From a virus, in the IMG/VR virus record IMGVR_UViG_3300031539_000167, positions 1-33,308 of that record: 33,308 nucleotides of DNA; one strand, given 5' to 3'. The notes beneath the pieces were generated by a model. It did no database searches. It worked only from the letters and a program-made list of their open reading frames with translations, and was not told where the DNA came from. The position numbers and the translations under genes were made by a program. Below are positions 15,935 through 24,519 of the stretch, one piece after another. Numbering within the stretch: the first letter of the stretch is position 1; each line of letters begins with the position of its first letter.

Positions 15935-18442
15935 CTAGCTGCACTTAGACCAATCACAATTTCGACACTTCTTACAGCCGTCTTCGTAAACTATATTAGG
16001 TGCATCGCAGCAGCCCTCATGCATCTTAGCGTTCTTCACGTAATTGCTGAGAACTCTGGCGGTCCATCTGATTGGGTGTGTGATATCCGCACTCTTCATT
16101 AACGTTTCTACAACCACTTCCAAATCAATCCCGCTTCTGATGGATAGATTTGTTAACAGCCTCACCGCCATACCTTCATCTTGAGTAAATGATTCACGAA
16201 TTGGAATAATGGCGTCGTGCACTTGTCCCATCGTTGTTTTAATAGGATAGACTAGTGCATACGCTCTAGATCCAAGTCTGCGTATTTTGAGATCTTTAGC
16301 ATTCGTCGGTACTGGCAAGTCATCTTTATTACCAACAAAAATCTCATGAACTACATTGTCAACATGGCCAACCAACACCAAACCAGAACCATTGACTCTA
16401 TGGACATTGCAATCTATATCTGTCGGGCGCTCTTTTATTACTTTCTTCTCTTGTTTCGCAGAACTGGTCAGCACACCGTGTCTAGACCCATCAATGTAAA
16501 CCGTAACGCCTTTCAGACCTAATTCCGCCGCCTTGATGTAGAATTTTTCAACTTCTTCTTTCGATGTGCCACTGGGGAAATTGCATGTTTGGCTAATACC
16601 ATGATCAATATATTGCTGTATAATGCTAACAACATTAAGCCTATCTCTAGCATCAAGAGTTTGAGCAGTAACTTTCCACTGTGGCGGCAAACCACCAATT
16701 TTCTTATTAATGACATCCATCGCTGATTTTGGATTCTTAGCTACGCTATTATCGATAACAGCTTGTCTAATTTCCTCTTTATCAAAGCCATTTTCCTCAG
16801 CCCACGCCAATAGCTCATGATGAATCACAGCGTAGTGAATGTATCTATCACCATTGTTGATTGAATGATGTGCAACGTGGTCTTCACCGAGAAGTTTACG
16901 CTTTCTGATGTAAGCGTAATCATAAACAGGTTCTATTCCGGAACTAGTTTGTGACAACAGCGAAACGGTCCCAGTTGGTGCACAAGTCAGCAGCGATATA
17001 TTACGTCTTCCATACTTGCTCATAGCACGTACTAACGGATCTGGAAGCCTCTTGATAAATGCGCAGTTCTTTTCTTTCTCAAAGTCAAAAACAGGAAATG
17101 CTCCTCTGTCTTTCGCCATATCAACAGACTTGCTATATGCAGTGTCTCTAAACAAGCGATAAGTACTATCAACAACCTTGAGCGACATTGCACTACCATA
17201 CTCAAGACCTAATGCCGATAAACAATCAGCAAGCCCATGCGTGCCAAGCCCGGTTCTTCTACCCTTCACAGCAGCGTCTTTAATTTTATTCCACAGATTT
17301 TTCTGTACACTATATGGAAGCTTAGCTTCGTCTTCATCTTTTTCAATATTAGCAAGAATCTTATCTATAATTTCAATTTCCAATTCCACCAAATTGTCTT
17401 CCATCTGCATAGCTATTTCAACATACTTGATAAATTCTTTAGTAGTAAATTTGGCGGAATCTTTATGCTTATTGGTGACAAACCCAAGAAGATTTATCGA
17501 AATGAGTCTGCAACTATCATAGGCACTAAGGCCAATCTCAGAACATGGATTAGTGGTGAGAGTTGTGAATCCTTCTTCTTTATAGCAATGCGCTGGTAAA
17601 TTTTCACAGTAGTTGTCCCACATTAACAATCCGGGCTCGCCATTACCCCAAGCCTGTTGTACGATTTCATCCCATATTTCACGAGCCTTCACTGTCTTTG
17701 TGATCTTTGGGGTACTAGTATTAACCGGCCATTGCAAATCCCAATCTCTATCTTCCTTAACAGCAGCAATTAAATCATTAGACACACGAATAGAGACATT
17801 AGCACCAGTGACCTTCTTTAGATCACTTTTCATCTTAGTAAACGCAATAATATCAGGATGTCTATCGCTAATGGTAAGCATTAGCGCGCCTTGACGGCCT
17901 TGCTGACCAATATACCTACCAAAGTATGAAATAGCATCACAGATCGATGGTACGCCTTCTGAAATTTCGGCTGCATTGTTTACTGTAGTATACATTGGTC
18001 TATAAACACTGACATCAATACCAACACCACCCCTGCGTTTCATGATTTCCGCAGCTTCATTGATGACCATAAACAAGCCACCAATAGAATCACCAAACGA
18101 TTCAGCGTCAATAACAAAGCAATTCGATGCACTCACGTTTTTAAAATCATTACCAATCGCCATCATTGGCGATCCCTGAGGCACGACTTTATTAAAATCC
18201 TTCAACGCGTTAAAATATTCATCTTCTGAATAAATACAAGCATCATTGTTCAATGCTTTGAATTTATTATCAATTCTGTGGAATTCAGAAGCTAATCTTC
18301 GATGCATGTCGTCTGGATTCTTTTCCAGAAAATTTCCATCTTTATCCCTTAATGCATATTTCTTTCTAAATGAATCTGCGGCAAGTTGGTCACCCTTAAA
18401 GTAGGCTAGAGAGGAAGAATTAACGTCGTCTGTTGAAAACAT
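15935..18442 (-). CDS. nrdJ: Class II (adenosylcobalamin-dependent) ribonucleotide reductase
   Basis: Reduces ribonucleotides to deoxyribonucleotides for phage DNA synthesis, using a B12 radical. Active-site residues (numbered from an upstream GTG at 18493): N315-P-C317-S-E319 loop, C125 (SNCF) and C328 (SCRL) as the redox pair; the C317-to-C328 spacing of 11 matches class II enzymes. RRGGVGIDVS, RTGLGTHGLADCL and CAPTGTVSLLSQTSSGIEPVY are class II signatures. The C-terminus has a cysteine cluster (GCKKCRNCDWSKC) expected to shuttle disulphides. I prefer ATG 18442 (835 aa) because GGAG lies five bases upstream of it; GTG 18493 would add 17 residues but lacks a ribosome site. It ends two bases before the terminator. 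Confidence 0.95.
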   Translation of the reverse strand: MFSTDDVNSSSLAYFKGDQLAADSFRKKYALRDKDGNFLEKNPDDMHRRLASEFHRIDNKFKALNNDACIYSEDEYFNALKDFNKVVPQGSPMMAIGNDFKNVSASNCFVIDAESFGDSIGGLFMVINEAAEIMKRRGGVGIDVSVYRPMYTTVNNAAEISEGVPSICDAISYFGRYIGQQGRQGALMLTISDRHPDIIAFTKMKSDLKKVTGANVSIRVSNDLIAAVKEDRDWDLQWPVNTSTPKITKTVKAREIWDEIVQQAWGNGEPGLLMWDNYCENLPAHCYKEEGFTTLTTNPCSEIGLSAYDSCRLISINLLGFVTNKHKDSAKFTTKEFIKYVEIAMQMEDNLVELEIEIIDKILANIEKDEDEAKLPYSVQKNLWNKIKDAAVKGRRTGLGTHGLADCLSALGLEYGSAMSLKVVDSTYRLFRDTAYSKSVDMAKDRGAFPVFDFEKEKNCAFIKRLPDPLVRAMSKYGRRNISLLTCAPTGTVSLLSQTSSGIEPVYDYAYIRKRKLLGEDHVAHHSINNGDRYIHYAVIHHELLAWAEENGFDKEEIRQAVIDNSVAKNPKSAMDVINKKIGGLPPQWKVTAQTLDARDRLNVVSIIQQYIDHGISQTCNFPSGTSKEEVEKFYIKAAELGLKGVTVYIDGSRHGVLTSSAKQEKKVIKERPTDIDCNVHRVNGSGLVLVGHVDNVVHEIFVGNKDDLPVPTNAKDLKIRRLGSRAYALVYPIKTTMGQVHDAIIPIRESFTQDEGMAVRLLTNLSIRSGIDLEVVVETLMKSADITHPIRWTARVLSNYVKNAKMHEGCCDAPNIVYEDGCKKCRNCDWSKCS

Positions 18443-18447
18443 CTCAA

Positions 18448-18451
18448 CTCC
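18448..18451 (-). promoter_or_regulatory. Ribosome binding site deciding the nrdJ start
   Basis: The minus strand reads GGAG, then TTGAG, then ATG at 18442. This is a near-ideal Shine-Dalgarno and spacing, whereas the in-frame GTG at 18493 has none, so translation probably begins at 18442. Confidence 0.6.
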
Positions 18452-18496
18452 ATTAGTTGTAATTTTATCAGTTTCGTCTTCTATTTTTAGCACCCG

Positions 18497-18502
18497 ATTA
18501 TA
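18497..18502 (-). promoter_or_regulatory. Possible -10 box for nrdJ
   Basis: A TATAAT hexamer on the minus strand lies in the 23-base gap between the 213-aa gene stop and the GTG at 18493. No convincing -35 hexamer is at the right spacing. If used, it would leave a leader of roughly 45 bases before ATG 18442, agreeing with that start. Confidence 0.3.
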
Positions 18503-18516
18503 ATAACAGTTAATTC

Positions 18517-19158
18517 CTATAGATAGCAGTCATCACCGAGTACTTTCTTTATTTGATTTGTTTTTTCAATATCTAGTTTGGCCAATTGCTGGACAGCGAA
18601 TAGTTTATCAATTGGAGGTAATTCACTAAGCGATTCAGCATCTAATTGATTAATTGCGATGCGACTGCTCTTAGATACTGAAAGAAATGGTAGTGATAAA
18701 GTGTTAGACATGTATAGACTTACAATTCTTGGATATGCGCCGATTCTGTCTTTACCCAAGAAGTATTCAATTCTGGCATCGCTATTCATATTTATAACTA
18801 CTTTATTCGATTTAACTATGCTTTCTAAATCACGGTCATGCTTTTCAATAGATTCTTGTTCTTGACTTTCGAGTGATTTTAAAACAATGTCGTATATGTG
18901 ATTGTGCTGCAAAATAGCAGCACCCTTATGTAAAATCTTTTTCTGCTTTGCGTATTTAAGAATTGAAAACATTGCCATACGACCCAATGTGTCGTCTAGA
19001 TCGTTGCTTTCAATAAAGTCCAAAAATTTCTTAAACCATATATATTGGTAAGTTTTGTGAAAATTTTTAGATGGATCTTTAATTTTTCTATTAGCAATTT
19101 TCATCATGGCATCACGATACCAAGTAAATACTAATAGAACTTTTTCTTCTGTAATCAT
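18517..19158 (-). CDS. Unknown 213-aa, mostly helical protein
   Basis: Not recognised. The product starts MITEEKVLLVFTWYRDAMMK and is predicted largely helical and cytosolic, with FHKTYQYIWFKKFLDFIES, a charged middle (SQEQESIEKHDRDLES) and a strand-turn segment around KVVINMNSDARIEYFLG. The C-terminal half contains LPFLSVSKSSRIAINQLD and a helix-rich end. It lies upstream of nrdJ (23-base gap) and starts head-to-head with the plus-strand gene at 19174, 15 bases away. No Shine-Dalgarno is obvious before ATG 19158. No function is inferred. Confidence 0.75.
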   Translation of the reverse strand: MITEEKVLLVFTWYRDAMMKIANRKIKDPSKNFHKTYQYIWFKKFLDFIESNDLDDTLGRMAMFSILKYAKQKKILHKGAAILQHNHIYDIVLKSLESQEQESIEKHDRDLESIVKSNKVVINMNSDARIEYFLGKDRIGAYPRIVSLYMSNTLSLPFLSVSKSSRIAINQLDAESLSELPPIDKLFAVQQLAKLDIEKTNQIKKVLGDDCYL

Positions 19159-19164
19159 AGAGGA
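19159..19164 (+). promoter_or_regulatory. Ribosome binding site of the lone plus-strand gene
   Basis: AGAGGA lies nine bases before ATG 19174, in the 15-base gap between two divergent start codons. It is the main argument that the plus-strand frame is translated. Confidence 0.6.
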
Positions 19165-19173
19165 TTAACATAC

Positions 19174-19413
19174 ATGAATGAGAACAATCAAACTCTTAAA
19201 AACAACGATAATAACATCGTGATTGATGAATTGTCTGAACTACTTTTGAAACACGGAATAAACGACTTTGTAATATGCTATAAAATCATAAATGATGATT
19301 CCGAAGGCAAAGTGGTATATTTCCCATCAACTATAGACGAATATAAAGCGGCACAGATGTTGGCGCACGCTAAAAACGAGCTATCTAATATTATTGCAGA
19401 CAAGATATCTTAA
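19174..19413 (+). CDS. Small unknown protein, only plus-strand gene of the window
   Basis: 79-aa acidic protein, MNENNQTLKNNDNNIVIDE with an Asn-rich start, then ELSELLLKHGINDFVICYKI (helix then strand), a VVYFPSTIDEYKAAQML segment and a C-terminal helix. I do not recognise the family. It is supported by AGAGGA nine bases upstream, by a composition that looks like a folded protein, and because it exactly fills a 236-base space in which the minus strand has no gene. Its TAA overlaps the stop of the gp6-like gene by four bases (convergent). A promoter would have to lie within the start of the 213-aa gene; none is obvious. Confidence 0.65.
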   Translation: MNENNQTLKNNDNNIVIDELSELLLKHGINDFVICYKIINDDSEGKVVYFPSTIDEYKAAQMLAHAKNELSNIIADKIS

Positions 19414-21011
19414 ATTCGTTGCTGCGATGGTGGCTCTAAGTAATATGTTATCTTTAACGATCCAACAGTTATTAGTTCACCAAATCCTATCTTGCTCTTA
19501 TCTGTTGTCGTTGCAACATTAGCCTCTAAAACATTATCAGTTGGTTCATAAATATCAACATATTGAACACCATCAATATCTTGTACTAATTCGTACAAAT
19601 TACTTATTTTAATGCCAACACCCATATCAAGATTGTCAGTATCAAAAAACGATTCAACAGCGGCATCAACTGCCGATTTTACAGTCGGTGGATCAACACT
19701 TTTCGAAATAGACACAACCATATCGATATTGATTGGTTTAATATTTCCATCCATTACTACGACTTCATCTGTAAACACATTTATATCAGACAAAGCGTTA
19801 GCTAAACCAGTTTTCAATCCAAGACTTGGCTTTACGGGCTCACCACTGGCTCCAATAGCCAGTACGTACAATTCGATTCTGTTAATATTAATCGACGTTT
19901 TAACAGCAGCAGATGCCTTCAACACAGCGCCATACACCGGGTGCTTAAATCCCTGTGCGAATACTGCATAATCTTCGCCGCTTATGATGGAATTATGAGT
20001 GGCGGCAACCTTTGGCGCTCTACGCTTAGCTGATTTTAAACTCTCTTCGTCTGTACCACCTTGCGATGGCTCTAAATTCCTAAATCTAACTTGAACAGGT
20101 GCAGTTAGTGGTGGTTGTGGCGTAAGAAGCTTTGTTGAATTTATTAAATTACTTACAATCCTACCATTAACACCGCCACCAGTTCTATACCTGATGGTTA
20201 TCTTTTGGCCTTCCGTTGGTGCTCTACCAAATTCGCCATTACCAAAGACAATAACCATCTTGCCTTCTTCAAATCTAGCTTCGAATACTTTAGCTCCCGG
20301 ATCTGATCTTTCAATTACTTCGACTCTTGCCCATCTTTCCAAAGGGCCATTACCAGTACTAAGTTCTACAAACACTGGAGATGAAAGAATATTATCATCA
20401 ACTACCACAACCTTCTGATCAACGTCCCCACCAGAAACAGCAGTGAACGGGGTGGCAAATCTTCCTTCAATCCCATACGCTACAGTACCAGCTTTACTAG
20501 CAGGAATGATTATATTACTGTCAAAATCGCCCGGAGTTTTATATATCTCATAAAACAAACTCCCACCGTCAGCAGCCCTACCAGATAATTCAAACGTCGT
20601 ACCAGCCGAGATAATTAAATCAGTCTTTATGGGAGAATTCAAAGAGCACATTATGTTAGCAATCGCTGGCGTCGCACTTTGAATTGCCTCGCCAATAAGT
20701 TCTAAATGCTGGGAAACAGCATCTCTCGTCAGTGCTGTTGGTAAAAATGATTCGTTAGCTAGATTATCTGCTCTGAACGATAACAACTCTGTTAGATAAG
20801 ATAAAACTTCAGAAATAACAATAAAGCCGTTGTCAGAAACGAAATCGTTAAATTTATCTGGATGGTATGTTTTTGTATATTCAATAATCGCTCTTAAAGC
20901 GGTATCGAATTCAAGAGCAGTAAAATCTATTTTGCGTAATGAAGATAATGGTAAATCCAGACCGAATTCTTCCGGATTGTTTGGTAAATCGAATACCGTT
21001 TCGCTAGCCAT
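19410..21011 (-). CDS. Baseplate wedge protein, gp6/baseplate J-like
   Basis: Wedge protein linking the hub to the periphery; it corresponds to T4 gp6, P2 gpJ and their injection-system relatives. The 533-aa product begins with the typical N-terminal helical region (LDLPLSSLRKIDFTALEFDTALRAIIEYTK, YLTELLSFRADNLANESFLPTAL). It continues with a beta-rich middle, the VIVFGNGEFGRAPTEGQKITIRYRTGGG block characteristic of baseplate J proteins, and GTDEESLKSAKRRAPKVAATHNSIISGEDY before the C-terminal domain. T4 gp6 is 660 aa. The start ATG 21011 overlaps the gp25-like gene by eight bases, and gp25 and gp6 are partners in the wedge core. Confidence 0.88.
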   Translation of the reverse strand: MASETVFDLPNNPEEFGLDLPLSSLRKIDFTALEFDTALRAIIEYTKTYHPDKFNDFVSDNGFIVISEVLSYLTELLSFRADNLANESFLPTALTRDAVSQHLELIGEAIQSATPAIANIMCSLNSPIKTDLIISAGTTFELSGRAADGGSLFYEIYKTPGDFDSNIIIPASKAGTVAYGIEGRFATPFTAVSGGDVDQKVVVVDDNILSSPVFVELSTGNGPLERWARVEVIERSDPGAKVFEARFEEGKMVIVFGNGEFGRAPTEGQKITIRYRTGGGVNGRIVSNLINSTKLLTPQPPLTAPVQVRFRNLEPSQGGTDEESLKSAKRRAPKVAATHNSIISGEDYAVFAQGFKHPVYGAVLKASAAVKTSININRIELYVLAIGASGEPVKPSLGLKTGLANALSDINVFTDEVVVMDGNIKPINIDMVVSISKSVDPPTVKSAVDAAVESFFDTDNLDMGVGIKISNLYELVQDIDGVQYVDIYEPTDNVLEANVATTTDKSKIGFGELITVGSLKITYYLEPPSQQRI

Positions 21012-21411
21012 TTATTTCCCTAACTTCTTCACTAACACCACCAAACGGAACAGCTAATTCTACTAGTAAACTTCTATCTTTACTGCCATTTATGGTAACA
21101 GTCAATTTAATCACAATTTCATTTCTATCGGTATTATCAACAATATCAAGGGTCTTAACGGTCACTCTAGTTTCAAATCTTTCAATAGCAATTGTTATTT
21201 CAGCTTTTAATTCTAGCATTGCCTCAGGAGTGGTGTTTTCAAAAACAAATTTTCTTATAGGCGTGCCAAATGTCGGACGAAAAACCCTTTCACCCGGACT
21301 AGTAAGCAATAACTGAACAAGATCGTTCTTTATTAAACGATCATCGATTTGCGTATCCATGAATCTGTTTCTACGCAAAAATGGCGGATTTAGTCCTATC
21401 CATTCAGCCAT
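21004..21411 (-). CDS. 25: Baseplate wedge protein, T4 gp25-like
   Basis: 135-aa member of the gp25/GPW family that forms the wedge core bundle with gp6 and gp53 and starts sheath assembly. The family signature is clear: NDLVQLLLTSPGERVFRPTF followed by GTPIRKFVFEN, matching the GERVFxPxFG block of T4 gp25 (132 aa). A helical EAMLELKAEITIAIERFE and the strands EIVIKLTVTI complete the fold. The ATG at 21411 overlaps the previous stop (TAATG). Despite the old lysozyme label of this family, no catalytic residues are implied. Confidence 0.92.
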   Translation of the reverse strand: MAEWIGLNPPFLRRNRFMDTQIDDRLIKNDLVQLLLTSPGERVFRPTFGTPIRKFVFENTTPEAMLELKAEITIAIERFETRVTVKTLDIVDNTDRNEIVIKLTVTINGSKDRSLLVELAVPFGGVSEEVREING

Positions 21412-22127
21412 TATCTAACCAACCTACTGATTCTCAGAATTTCAGTATATTTATCATTTACTAATTGTGTAGCAGTTTTGTTTAATTCGAATAATTGATC
21501 TTTTTCTGTAGTTAAAGCATCCAATCTATCTTCTAACGTATCAAGGACAGAATCAACAAACGCATCATTACTCAGTAACTTAACAGCTTCTATTGAGGCG
21601 TTAACTTCATTGATTTGTTTTTGATTTGTTGATATTCTATTATCCAAACTCTCTAAATCAGATTTGAGCGTTGAATATTCACCCCTAAGCACATCTAGAA
21701 GTTCAGCAGTCTTAATATTTAGTTGGTCAATCTGATCACTAGTTAGCCCAGTCGATGCGAGATCGAATCTATTATTTCCGTGCTGTAGATCAACGTCTGG
21801 CGCAGATTGAGGTCTTGAAATTGCAAGTTCAATCTCACCACTATCAACTACTTGACCAACCTCAAAAAGGATTGACCCATCGCTAGCAGAGGCAGCACTA
21901 GCCGTAGTAACTGAATACATCAAATCACCACGTAACTGTCTGCTTTGGGTTTTAGTAAAATCCTTACTAGGCAATTTGCGCAATTGCGCAACTAAAGGAA
22001 ATTGTTGAATCTGAGTGTTTGGACGTAGTGGATCATCAGTGGATATGACCCACGTCACAGATCCAGCCTGTGAGGGCTTTGATGGAATCTGTCTTGAATA
22101 TAAGCCGGTAGGAAACCTAATGATCAT
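21411..22127 (-). CDS. Baseplate-associated protein with a C-terminal coiled coil
   Basis: 238 aa, not recognised by family. Residues 1-115 look beta-rich (RFPTGLYSRQIPSKPSQAGS, SVTWVISTDDPLRP, LFEVGQVVDSGEIELAIS). From about 130 to the end is a long heptad-patterned helix region (TAELLDVLRGEYSTLKSDL through LDTLEDRLDALTTEKDQLFEL) likely to trimerise or pack along the tail tip. It lies between spike and gp25-like genes, so it is probably a structural baseplate or central-spike accessory. Start is ATG at 22127. Confidence 0.7.
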   Translation of the reverse strand: MIIRFPTGLYSRQIPSKPSQAGSVTWVISTDDPLRPNTQIQQFPLVAQLRKLPSKDFTKTQSRQLRGDLMYSVTTASAASASDGSILFEVGQVVDSGEIELAISRPQSAPDVDLQHGNNRFDLASTGLTSDQIDQLNIKTAELLDVLRGEYSTLKSDLESLDNRISTNQKQINEVNASIEAVKLLSNDAFVDSVLDTLEDRLDALTTEKDQLFELNKTATQLVNDKYTEILRISRLVR

Positions 22128-22135
22128 ATATTATT

Positions 22136-24211
22136 TTAGCCTTCAACCTCAAGTGATAAATGTGACACCGGAGGTGGCGTGCCAGAAACCACTGTGGTTA
22201 ATGGTTCTTGCGTTTGATAATTATCAACTTTACCTACTTCTGCGTCATCTGGTTTCACATCATCTTTGGTGATTGGAACAGGTGTTGGATTGGCAGCAAT
22301 GGAACTGACCGGATCTTCCGTTTGAGCACCACTTCCGGCCATAGCTCCCGGAAGTTTTGCTTTAACTTCCCTACCTCTTAAATCGCCATTAGTTCCAAAG
22401 TAGCCATTAGCCAATTGTGCCGTAGTTCCACTAGCCTCAAAATTAATCTCTGTTTGAGCCTTAAAGCTTATCTTGTTCGACTTGAAATTCAATTCCTGTT
22501 CAGAAATAACCTCAATTTTACCAGCACAATATATTTGGATCACACCTTCTTCACTATTTTGAATAAGGATTTTATTAGTTCCATCATCCAAAATAACACT
22601 CATATTCTTTTCATCTTTAGATCTAAGTGATACCCTAGAATCGTTCGATGACAAATGTAATCCACGATTATCAACGTCTCTTACATCAACCCATTTTTCA
22701 TTATCTCTTACTTCAATTCCCTGTTGCTTTGGGGATTTAAGTCTTATGTATTTATCCTTTTCATGCAATAACAAATGGAATGATGACTCTTGAGCAAACT
22801 TCTTCAACATGCCAGATGCGGTTGAAAATTCGTTATCTCCCAAACCAGCCCACGGTCTTGATATATGATGTGGTAAATCAGTCGTGATAAGTACAAAACC
22901 GTCCTTATCATTAATTTCTATTAGTTTGCTATTTGGTGAATACATTTTCATAGAATTCAATTCATCTTTTTCATTGAATTCTACGCCAAAGCCTCTGTTA
23001 TCTCTTCTTCCTTTTACTAAAAACCCATTTCCTCTTGGAGTTTCTTCTATATCCGCATCAGTTTTACTAGATCCACGGTCATCTAGTACTAATTTGAAAC
23101 CATATCTAGTTGCAAGACGAATACACCTCTTATCATCAGATGGAAATTCACTTTCTCTATCAATATCATCCACTTCATCTATTGCATTTCTTGAAACAAA
23201 CGTATCATCCTGATCGAAACCAACGTCGATACATTCAATTAACATTCCTGCTTTTGTTCGAAGCTTTAACCAGCGTTGATCTTCGCCGCCTTCCGATAAT
23301 GTAACGCTATCATCAGTGTACTCTGGCCTAGATTTAGTCCAACCAACATCTCTAAGCTCGATTTTATGACCATATCTAGTAGCTAACTCAATTCTTCGCT
23401 GATCCTTGCCTGTGGGTTTATTTTCATGGTTTACTTTTTGTAAATATGTAGATCTTTTTGCCTCAAAATCGAAATCTTCTTCCGCATTGCCAGTAAATTC
23501 AGCCTGCCAATCATATCCAACATCACTGATAATAATTCTGTTACCGTATTTTGATTGTAATATTATATTCTTAAGATCAGGATTATTCTTAATTGGTTTT
23601 GCTTCTGGCGATTCAAATGGAGTACCGGCCAAAACATCATTGCCAGCATCGGTAGCAGTTAAATCGTGAGTGTTTGGAAAAAATCCAACATCATCAAGAA
23701 TAAGCATGTGCCCATATCTAGTCTTGATACCGTGAGATAGCGGCCTACCATCTTTCGGTAAGTAATCTTTATTGTAATCTGGTGGATTTGGTGGCTCTTC
23801 TATGCCACCATCAGAATTTTGATAGGCAGGTGATTGGGTATAGACAGAATCAACTACATAAGAACGAACGCGAGTTGGATCTGCCGCACCAACAATGACC
23901 GGGGCGTAAGGATGTCCACGCTCCCAAGAAACAAAAATTATATCATCAATAGCAAAGCTATTCCAAGATCCAGAACCGGTACCGCCAAGCGGCTGCATTT
24001 GCAATGCCCAAGGCAGCATATCAGTCGATAAATCTTCGTCGTGAATGTCTGGGCAACGGAATTTGACCCTATGCATATTCAATGGGTCATTAGTTTCTAC
24101 TACCACTGCCCTTAGGATTGGCTGAATACGGTTATTACTTAACCGTTTTTTCCTTGTTTCTTGGAAACGGTTTCTTACTAGATCAAGACTGTCACCGAAT
24201 GGAGTAGGCAT
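22136..24211 (-). CDS. Central spike/hub protein with OB fold, gp5/gpV-like, no lysozyme domain
   Basis: Predicted membrane-piercing spike trimer. Residues about 30-112 read as a gp5/VgrG OB fold: ILRAVVVETNDPLNMHRVKF, LPWALQMQPLGG and WERGHPYAPVIVGAAD. Between 160 and 381 there are five copies of a short motif of type T-R-Y-G-H-K-I-x-L-x-D-V-G (about 162, 220, 277, 317 and 367). Then come strand-turn repeats (VILDDGTNKILIQNSEEGVIQI, GKIEVISEQELNFKSNKISF) typical of a spike beta-helix, and a Pro/Ala/Thr-rich tail. T4 gp5 carries a lysozyme domain; none is visible in this 691-aa protein. The ATG overlaps the gp53-like stop (TAATG). Confidence 0.8.
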   Translation of the reverse strand: MPTPFGDSLDLVRNRFQETRKKRLSNNRIQPILRAVVVETNDPLNMHRVKFRCPDIHDEDLSTDMLPWALQMQPLGGTGSGSWNSFAIDDIIFVSWERGHPYAPVIVGAADPTRVRSYVVDSVYTQSPAYQNSDGGIEEPPNPPDYNKDYLPKDGRPLSHGIKTRYGHMLILDDVGFFPNTHDLTATDAGNDVLAGTPFESPEAKPIKNNPDLKNIILQSKYGNRIIISDVGYDWQAEFTGNAEEDFDFEAKRSTYLQKVNHENKPTGKDQRRIELATRYGHKIELRDVGWTKSRPEYTDDSVTLSEGGEDQRWLKLRTKAGMLIECIDVGFDQDDTFVSRNAIDEVDDIDRESEFPSDDKRCIRLATRYGFKLVLDDRGSSKTDADIEETPRGNGFLVKGRRDNRGFGVEFNEKDELNSMKMYSPNSKLIEINDKDGFVLITTDLPHHISRPWAGLGDNEFSTASGMLKKFAQESSFHLLLHEKDKYIRLKSPKQQGIEVRDNEKWVDVRDVDNRGLHLSSNDSRVSLRSKDEKNMSVILDDGTNKILIQNSEEGVIQIYCAGKIEVISEQELNFKSNKISFKAQTEINFEASGTTAQLANGYFGTNGDLRGREVKAKLPGAMAGSGAQTEDPVSSIAANPTPVPITKDDVKPDDAEVGKVDNYQTQEPLTTVVSGTPPPVSHLSLEVEG

Positions 24212-24519
24212 TAAATATTGGCAATCACTATGGTTCTTTTCGGAGCGTAGATTATGCTACCGGCTTTTGGCCAATTCATTGGGTCTAGTGGCTTATTTAC
24301 AGCTAGCAATATCCACATTAAGTTAGAAAAATTATATAATTCAAAAGAAATCTTGTCCGGTCTACCTTCCGTTTCACTATCAACTTTATATACCTGAAAA
24401 TCAATCGACTTCAAATTTTTAATCCAATTTGGCGCAGTCCATAGGCCAACAGTATCGTTCCCATCAATATTAATGATTGGAGTGTGAAAATATCTAGAGT
24501 TTGTGGTTAATCTAGCCAT
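24211..24519 (-). CDS. Baseplate wedge protein, gp53/LysM-like
   Basis: 102-aa protein from ATG 24519, which overlaps the previous stop (TAATG); a GTG three codons upstream is less likely. The segment RPDKISFELYNFSNLMWILL, then NKPLDPMNWPKAGSIIYAP, resembles the LysM-like core of T4 gp53 and of the small tail proteins (P2 gpX, Pvc7 type) that sit between hub and wedge. The start RYFHTPIINIDG is also seen in such proteins. Position before the spike gene agrees with that role. T4 gp53 is longer (196 aa), so this would be a minimal form. Confidence 0.65.
   Translation of the reverse strand: MARLTTNSRYFHTPIINIDGNDTVGLWTAPNWIKNLKSIDFQVYKVDSETEGRPDKISFELYNFSNLMWILLAVNKPLDPMNWPKAGSIIYAPKRTIVIANI

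Noticed and set aside
21004-21411. Lysozyme activity for the gp25-like protein
   Set aside because: The family label is historical; the motif seen is the structural GERVFxPxFG block with no hydrolase residues.
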